A stretch of DNA of 44,520 bases from CAYRVX01 sp964642165. GTDB taxonomy: Bacteria; Planctomycetota; Phycisphaerae; SM23-33. Shown here in pieces: positions 39,542-44,520 of this stretch (position 1 is its first letter; each line of letters opens with the position of its first letter). Location: contig CAZXOC010000021.1 in NCBI GenBank assembly GCA_964642165.1, forward strand, positions 1 through 44,520, given 5' to 3'. The position numbers and the translations under genes were made by a program. A model generated the notes under the pieces. The model was not told where the DNA came from. It ran no database searches and saw only the letters and a program-made list of their open reading frames with translations.

Positions 39542-41653
39542 CTACTTCGCCGCCTCCCTGGCGATCTCGGCCGCGGCGAGCTTGCCGTAGATGACCTTCA
39601 GATCGCCGATCAGCCCGGCGTAGTAGTTGTCGCCCTTGTCGAGGATGCTGCTGCCTTTGTCGGCGCCGACCTGGAGATTGTCGAACGGGTCCTGGGCGAG
39701 CAGGCCCGGGGCCTTGCCGGTCGCGACGGCCTGGCCGTTGACGTACAGCGTCATGCGGCCCTTCTCTGCGAGCTGCCCGGCGACGTGGACCCAGCCGTCG
39801 GGCAGCTTGTCCGGCGCGACGATCGTCGTGAGCTTGTCGGCCACACGCGTGGAGAACGCTGCCTTGCCGCCGGCGACGTGCAGCATGTAGCCCCAGCTCG
39901 CCCCGCCATGGCCGAGGATCGTGCCGTCGGGCTTGGACGGCCGAACCCACGCCAGAACGGTCACGGGCGTGTTATGTGGTCGCGGGCAGCGCGGCTTGGG
40001 CAGGTCGAGGTAGTCGCCCTTGCCGTTGAGGCTTCGGGCCCGGCCGCCCTTCCGGCCGGCGGCGGGCCTGGTCCCCTTGCAGGTAAGGTGACGTTTCTTC
40101 CCGGACTGGTCGCGGGCCTCATTGGTCCCCGCGGCCTCGGCGAACGCGAGGTGGAGTTGGAGCCCCTTCTCGGGCGGCCCGGCGGGGCGCTGGGGCGGGC
40201 GGCCGCCGTACTTCATGGGGTCTTCCGTGTCGCCGTAGAGCTTCCGCAGGCGTGCCAGCTCGTCCTTCAGCTCCTTCACGACGGCGGCGCAGGCCGGGCT
40301 GCCGTAGACGTTGTTCAGCTCGTGCGGGTCCTTCTTGAGGTCGTACAGCTCCCACGCGTCGATGTCGTGGTAGAAGTGGATCAGCTTGTGGCGCTGCGTC
40401 CGGACGCCGTAGTGGCGCTTGACCATGTGCACCGCGGGGTACTCGTAGTAGTGGTAGTACATGCTCGTGCGCCAGTCGGCGGGCGCCTTGCCGCCCAGCA
40501 CGCCGCGCAGGCTGCGCCCCTGGATGTCCGCGGGCGCCGCCGCGCCGGCGTAGTCCAGGAACGTCGGGGCGAAATCGATGTTCACGCAGATGTCGTCGCT
40601 GACGCTCCCGGGCTTGATCTCCTTCGGGTACCGCACCACGAAGGGCATCCGCAGCGACTCCTCGTACATGAACCGCTTGTCGAACCACCCGTGGTCGCCC
40701 AGGTAGAAGCCCTGGTCGGAGGTGTAGATCACCAAGGTGTTGGCCGCGAGCCCCGACTCGTCGAGGTACTTCAGCAGCCGCCCCACGTTGTCGTCGATCG
40801 ACGCGATGCAGCGGAGGTAGTCCTTGATGTAGCGCTGGTAGCGCCAGGTCAGTTCGGCCTTCTTGTCGAGGCCTTCGGGAACCGGCTGCTTCAGGTCGCC
40901 CCGGTTGAGGTCCTTCATGTGCATCTGCTGCTGGCGGGCGGCGTCGGATCGGGTCCGGTAGTCGTCCCAGAACGTCTCGGGCAGGGGCCGGTCCTCGTTC
41001 TCGTACATCCGCGCGTGCTTGGCGTCCGGCTGCCAGTTGCGGTGCGGGGCCTTGTGGTGGCACAGCACGCAGAAGGGCCGGGTCTTGTCGCGGCGGTTGC
41101 GGATCCAGTCGATCGTGATGTCCGTGATGAGGTCCGTCACGTAGCCCCTGTGCTTCTTGCGCCGCCCCATCTCGATGAGGACGGGGTCGTGGTAGGCGCC
41201 CTGGCCGGGCAGGACGTTCCAGTAGTCGAAGCCCGTCGGCTCGCTGCGGAGGTGCCACTTGCCGATCATCGCCGTCTCGTAGCCGGCCTTCCGGAGCAGC
41301 TTGGGGAACGTCTGCTGCGAGCCGTCGAAGGTCTGGCCGTTGCGGTAAAAGCCGTTGCGGTGGCTGTACTTGCCCGTCAGGAGGACGGCGCGGCTGGGCC
41401 CGCAGATCGAGTTCGTGCAGAAGCAGTTGTCCAGGCGCATGCCCTCGGCGGCGATGCGGTCGAGGTTCGGCGTCTTGTTGATGCGGCTGCCGTAGCAGCT
41501 CATGGCGTGCGAGGCGTGGTCGTCGCTCATGATGTAGAGGATGTTGGGACGACCGCCGCCGCCTTCGGCGCCCGTCAGGAAGCGCGGCACGGCCGCCGCC
41601 GCCGTCCCCGCGGCCATCCACTTCAGAAACTCACGTCGGCTCACGTGCTGCAT
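39542..41653 (-). CDS. Tat-exported sulfatase with a C-terminal LamG domain
   Basis: A 703-residue arylsulfatase-family enzyme. A Tat signal (SRREFLKWM with an Ala-rich stretch) is followed by ILYIMSDDHA, with Asp44 and Asp45 as metal ligands, and the formylglycine signature CGPSRAVLLTGKYSHRNG, in which Cys84 would be oxidised to the catalytic formylglycine. The sulfatase core runs to about 480, then a linker (GGRPPQRPAGPPEKG) leads to a LamG/concanavalin domain (about 490-700). The start is at 41653 with GGAAAGGA. Such enzymes remove sulfate esters from polysaccharides such as algal or animal glycans. The formylglycine-generating enzyme is not in the window. It lies 122 bp upstream of the ABC importer operon on the same strand, and is divergent from the glycosidase-like gene at 41815. 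Confidence 0.93.
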   Translation of the reverse strand: MQHVSRREFLKWMAAGTAAAAVPRFLTGAEGGGGRPNILYIMSDDHASHAMSCYGSRINKTPNLDRIAAEGMRLDNCFCTNSICGPSRAVLLTGKYSHRNGFYRNGQTFDGSQQTFPKLLRKAGYETAMIGKWHLRSEPTGFDYWNVLPGQGAYHDPVLIEMGRRKKHRGYVTDLITDITIDWIRNRRDKTRPFCVLCHHKAPHRNWQPDAKHARMYENEDRPLPETFWDDYRTRSDAARQQQMHMKDLNRGDLKQPVPEGLDKKAELTWRYQRYIKDYLRCIASIDDNVGRLLKYLDESGLAANTLVIYTSDQGFYLGDHGWFDKRFMYEESLRMPFVVRYPKEIKPGSVSDDICVNIDFAPTFLDYAGAAAPADIQGRSLRGVLGGKAPADWRTSMYYHYYEYPAVHMVKRHYGVRTQRHKLIHFYHDIDAWELYDLKKDPHELNNVYGSPACAAVVKELKDELARLRKLYGDTEDPMKYGGRPPQRPAGPPEKGLQLHLAFAEAAGTNEARDQSGKKRHLTCKGTRPAAGRKGGRARSLNGKGDYLDLPKPRCPRPHNTPVTVLAWVRPSKPDGTILGHGGASWGYMLHVAGGKAAFSTRVADKLTTIVAPDKLPDGWVHVAGQLAEKGRMTLYVNGQAVATGKAPGLLAQDPFDNLQVGADKGSSILDKGDNYYAGLIGDLKVIYGKLAAAEIAREAAK

Positions 41654-41814
41654 GATCGTGTCCTTTCCGAGCCCTCACAGGCGGATAAACGCCGCGAGAG
41701 CCCAAAGGTTGTGGGGCGCGCCCGGCGCGGCTTGGGGCCGACCTCGCCGCGTGCACCCGCCGGATGACCGGGCTAGAATGCCGCCGTCCGCCGTTCCCGC
41801 GGGAAGGAGCGAAG

Positions 41815-44520
41815 ATGACCACCCGTCCCTGCGAGTGGCTCGGCCTGGCTGTGTTGGCCGCGGTGGCCCTGGCGCCGAGGTCCCTGGCGGCTGCCGGCGC
41901 GAGCGGCGGCGAGCCGGCCGCGGTGAACTGGATCTGGCATCCGGAGGCGCCGAGGGCCTCGGCCTCCGCGCCGGTCGGCACGCGAGCCTTTCGGAAGGCC
42001 TTCGACCTGCCGCCGAGGGCGAAGGTCCAACGCGCGACCTTCACCGTCGCCGCCGACAACCGCTGCGCGGTCTGGGTCAACGGCGTCTCGTGCGGGCAGA
42101 CCGAGGGCTGGCGCGCCGCCGCGAAGCTCGACGTGACCGGTGCCCTTCGCCCCGGCCGCAACGCCATCGCCGTCCAGGCCGAGAACGTCGGCGACAAGCC
42201 CAACCCCGCGGGCCTGCTGGGGGAGCTGACCGTCACGCTCGCCGGCAAGGCCGTGCCGCTCGTCGTGCCCGTCGACGCCACGTGGAAGGCCCACGCTCGC
42301 CCGCCGGACGGCTGGAAGTCACCGGCGTTCGACGATTCGGCCTGGCCCGCGGCGCGCGTCGTGGCGCCCTTGGGCGCCGCGCCGTGGGGCAAGGTGGGCG
42401 GCTTCCCTCGGCGGGTGCCGAGGGACTTCCCCCGCTTCGTCGTGCCCGGGCGCGAACGCGAGATGGACGGCCTGCGGCAGCTCTTCCACCTGCACTACGC
42501 CGGCGCCGGGCCGAAGGCCACCCTCTGGGACGGCTGGCTTGCCAAGGCGTCCCTCTGGCCCGCCACGTCGTCCCGGGCGGCCCTGCGCGCCGCCTGGCGC
42601 GGGGCCCTGCTGGGACGCAAGATCGACGCCGAGGGCTACGTCTCCACGCACCAGCACCGCGGGCTTGCCCACAACAACGGCTGGCCCTTCCCCCTGTGGA
42701 CGCAGATCGGCGGAAAAGGCTGGCACTTCGCGACGGTCGGCCAGCCGTTCGGCGTGCCGCGAAGCACCGCGCCCGACGGCTGGACGCTCGACGGCTGCCG
42801 GGACCTCGGCGTCGATCCGAAGCGCGGCTGGCGCGTGGAGATCCAGGCCGACGACGCGACCCTCACCACGCCCCCGATGAAGGTGGACTCGATCGTCGCG
42901 CCGTTCATTCGCCTGGGGTACGAGGCCGCCGGCCTGCCCGCAGCGGCCGCGCTGTCCGTCGAGTGGGCCTCCGCCAAGCAGACCCGCTTCGACGCGCGGC
43001 GGTCCGTGCCCTTCGCGACCTTCCGCCGCACGGACCGCCTGGCCTTCGCCCACGCGGCGATGTATCGCCATCCACGCTGGGGAGGCACGCTGACGCGCGT
43101 GCGGTTGCGGCTTCGCGGGGCGGCCGGGGCGACCCTCACCGTCCAGTCGCTCATCACCGCCGCCGACACGCGCCACAACATCAACAACACCGTCTACCTC
43201 CAGGGCTGCGACGACTACCTCAACTGGACGGGCGACCTGGACTTCCTGCGACGGAACATCGGCCGCATGCGCCGCGCCCTGCGGTTCGCCATGACCGAGT
43301 TCGCCACGCGCGAGCGCAAGTGCGTCTTCACGCCGTGGGTCGGCCACGACGGCCGAAGCGGGCTGGAGATCCGCCCCGGCGGGCGGAAGGTCGTCCACCG
43401 CGGGCGGGGCATCGGCAACAACTACTGGGACCTGCTGCCCTTCGGCGGCAAGGACTGCCTGGCGACGATCTACTACCACGACGCCGTCCGGCGCATGGCG
43501 GCCGTCGAGCGGCAGGTCGCCGCGCATCCGGAATGGAAGGTCCCCCGCGCCGACGAGCCCTTCGACCCGGCGGACCTGTCCCGCCACGCCGCGGAGGTCA
43601 AGGCCCACGCCGGCAAGCTGTTCTGGAACGCTACGACCGGGCGCTTCGTCGCCGCCGTCGACGCCGACGGCAAGGCGTGGGACTACGGCTACACGTTCGT
43701 CAACTGCGAGGCGATCTACTACGGCTTCGCGACCCCCGAGCAGGCCCGGAGCATCGTGGACTGGCTCCGCGGCCGGCGGCTCGTCGCCGGCGACACCTCG
43801 CGGGGGCGGGACATCTACCACTGGCGCTTCGGCCCGCGGGCGACGACGCGACGCAACGTCGAGTACTACATCTGCGCCTGGACCGCCCCCGAGAGCCTCC
43901 CTTGGGGCGGGCAGGTGCAGGACGGCGGGGCCGTCCTGGGCTTCGCCTACTACGACCTGATGAGCCGCATCGCCACCACCGGCCCGGACGACGCCTGGCG
44001 GCGGCTCCGCGAGACGCTCGCGTGGTTCGCCGAGGTCGAGGCCGCCGGCGGCTACCGGGCGTACTACCGGGTGCCCGGGCGCGGTTCGCTCCAGGGCGGC
44101 GGGCGCCCCGGCGGGCTCGGCATGGACGAGGAGTTCTTCGAGAGCGTCCTGCTGCCGCAGGTCATGCTCTACGGCTTCCTGGGCTTCCGCCCGCGCCTGG
44201 ACGGCTTCGCCCTGGCCCCCCGCCTGCCCAAGGGCTGGCCGAGCCTCACCGTCACGCGGATCGCCTGGCACGGACAGGTCTTCACGATCAAGGCCGTTGG
44301 CACCGGCCTCCACGTAACTTGCGACGCAGGCCGCCCCACGGAGGGGAAGCTCCTCTACCCCCCGCCGGGCCGCTGGCGCGTGCGGAGGCGAGAGGCACAA
44401 GGCAAGATTTTCGAGGAAGTTACGACGGTGAACGTGGGCCGCTCCGGCCGCGACGGTCTGCGGCTCCGGCTGCAACCGGGAAGCGCCCTGGACCTCACCA
44501 GGCTCGCCCCGCCCCGTCGC
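41815..44520 (+). CDS. Exported six-hairpin glycoside hydrolase-like protein (C-terminus off the window edge)
   Basis: An open frame from ATG 41815 (ribosome binding site GGGAAGGAG) to the right edge, 902 codons with no stop, so the C-terminus is missing. Seen: a signal peptide (about 1-26), an N-terminal beta-sandwich (about 35-150; TFTVAADNRCAVWVNG and VTGALRPGRNAIAV) like those of rhamnosidase and beta-galactosidase-type proteins, a second beta region, and a helical domain (about 440-790) typical of (alpha/alpha)6-barrel glycosidases such as GH78, GH63 or GH95. Acidic candidates include the Glu in RRNVEYYICAW near 683 and DEEFF at 771-775. The family and substrate are inferred from layout only. 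A TAGAAT at 41774-41779 could be the -10, but no good -35 precedes it. It is divergent from the sulfatase gene. Confidence 0.78.
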   Translation, partial: MTTRPCEWLGLAVLAAVALAPRSLAAAGASGGEPAAVNWIWHPEAPRASASAPVGTRAFRKAFDLPPRAKVQRATFTVAADNRCAVWVNGVSCGQTEGWRAAAKLDVTGALRPGRNAIAVQAENVGDKPNPAGLLGELTVTLAGKAVPLVVPVDATWKAHARPPDGWKSPAFDDSAWPAARVVAPLGAAPWGKVGGFPRRVPRDFPRFVVPGREREMDGLRQLFHLHYAGAGPKATLWDGWLAKASLWPATSSRAALRAAWRGALLGRKIDAEGYVSTHQHRGLAHNNGWPFPLWTQIGGKGWHFATVGQPFGVPRSTAPDGWTLDGCRDLGVDPKRGWRVEIQADDATLTTPPMKVDSIVAPFIRLGYEAAGLPAAAALSVEWASAKQTRFDARRSVPFATFRRTDRLAFAHAAMYRHPRWGGTLTRVRLRLRGAAGATLTVQSLITAADTRHNINNTVYLQGCDDYLNWTGDLDFLRRNIGRMRRALRFAMTEFATRERKCVFTPWVGHDGRSGLEIRPGGRKVVHRGRGIGNNYWDLLPFGGKDCLATIYYHDAVRRMAAVERQVAAHPEWKVPRADEPFDPADLSRHAAEVKAHAGKLFWNATTGRFVAAVDADGKAWDYGYTFVNCEAIYYGFATPEQARSIVDWLRGRRLVAGDTSRGRDIYHWRFGPRATTRRNVEYYICAWTAPESLPWGGQVQDGGAVLGFAYYDLMSRIATTGPDDAWRRLRETLAWFAEVEAAGGYRAYYRVPGRGSLQGGGRPGGLGMDEEFFESVLLPQVMLYGFLGFRPRLDGFALAPRLPKGWPSLTVTRIAWHGQVFTIKAVGTGLHVTCDAGRPTEGKLLYPPPGRWRVRRREAQGKIFEEVTTVNVGRSGRDGLRLRLQPGSALDLTRLAPPRR

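Noticed and set aside
41774..41779. TAGAAT upstream of the right-edge glycosidase-like gene, considered as a promoter
   Set aside because: It is a fair -10, but no acceptable -35 lies 16-18 bp upstream, so it was not listed as a separate feature.
42319..44475. A 718-residue open frame on the minus strand at the right edge
   Set aside because: It is antisense to the signal-peptide-bearing glycosidase-like gene and has Ala/Arg/Gly/Val-heavy composition without recognisable motifs.

Overview
This window is high-GC bacterial DNA, most likely from a planctomycete (Planctomycetota, perhaps Phycisphaerae-like). The evidence is indirect: a PEP-CTERM surface protein, a WPHWRGP-type PQQ-propeller protein, Tat-exported Gfo/Idh/MocA and sulfatase proteins (SRRTVLK, SRREFLK), a BlaI/BlaR1 pair with no beta-lactamase, a PmoA-like/ThuA-like fusion, and many secreted carbohydrate-active enzymes. 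Nearly every gene has a clear AGGAG-type ribosome binding site, which let me trim many over-long open frames. No rRNA, tRNA, CRISPR array, phage or transposase gene was recognised.

Layout. 1-2060: a blaI-blaR1 regulatory pair (minus strand, blaR1 runs off the left edge) with two 16-bp operator-like palindromes upstream. 2116-3294: a secreted TIM-barrel glycosidase-like protein, divergent from dnaE (3541-7110), the only obvious housekeeping gene. 7173-10960: a translationally coupled pair, an unrecognised secreted toroid-like protein and a sialate O-acetylesterase-like enzyme. 11082-11654: a double zinc-ribbon protein. 11734-12775: a self-contained PEP-CTERM gene with its own promoter, structured leader and strong terminator. 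12776-13502: a gene-free region of about 730 bp with two hairpins and three copies of a 9-mer. 13503-19842 (minus): PQQ-propeller protein, cupin, GH9 enzyme, a zinc phospholipase C/S1-P1-like protein and a small unknown. 20008-23345 (plus): Gfo/Idh/MocA oxidoreductase and a PmoA-ThuA fusion. 23438-29121 (minus): CE15-like esterase, LamG protein and a large CBM9-like protein. 29296-29862 (plus): flavodoxin. 29904-34308 (minus): acetylxylan-esterase-like hydrolase, aldo/keto reductase and an unknown membrane protein. 34563-35332 (minus): cupin and hicAB. 35395-39419 (minus): a sugar ABC importer (binding protein and two permeases, no ATPase). 39542-41653 (minus): sulfatase-LamG. 41815 to the right edge (plus): a six-hairpin glycosidase-like protein.

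Together the accessory genes look like a loose polysaccharide-scavenging region. Exported glycosidases, esterases and a sulfatase would strip a decorated plant or algal glycan, the ABC importer would bring in oligosaccharides, and the oxidoreductases could process unusual sugars. The substrate is not determined by the sequence.

The least conventional signals are non-coding: a 26-bp hairpin repeat with a compensatory base-pair change between copies (23322-23402 and 34508-34533), a nonamer tandem repeat that encodes a signal peptide (25587-25622), the structured gene-free region at 12776-13502, and the PEP-CTERM leader. Among proteins, the MalG-like permease with a roughly 160-residue insertion and the 702-residue protein coupled to the esterase stand out. 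I did not find a clearly new multi-gene system.
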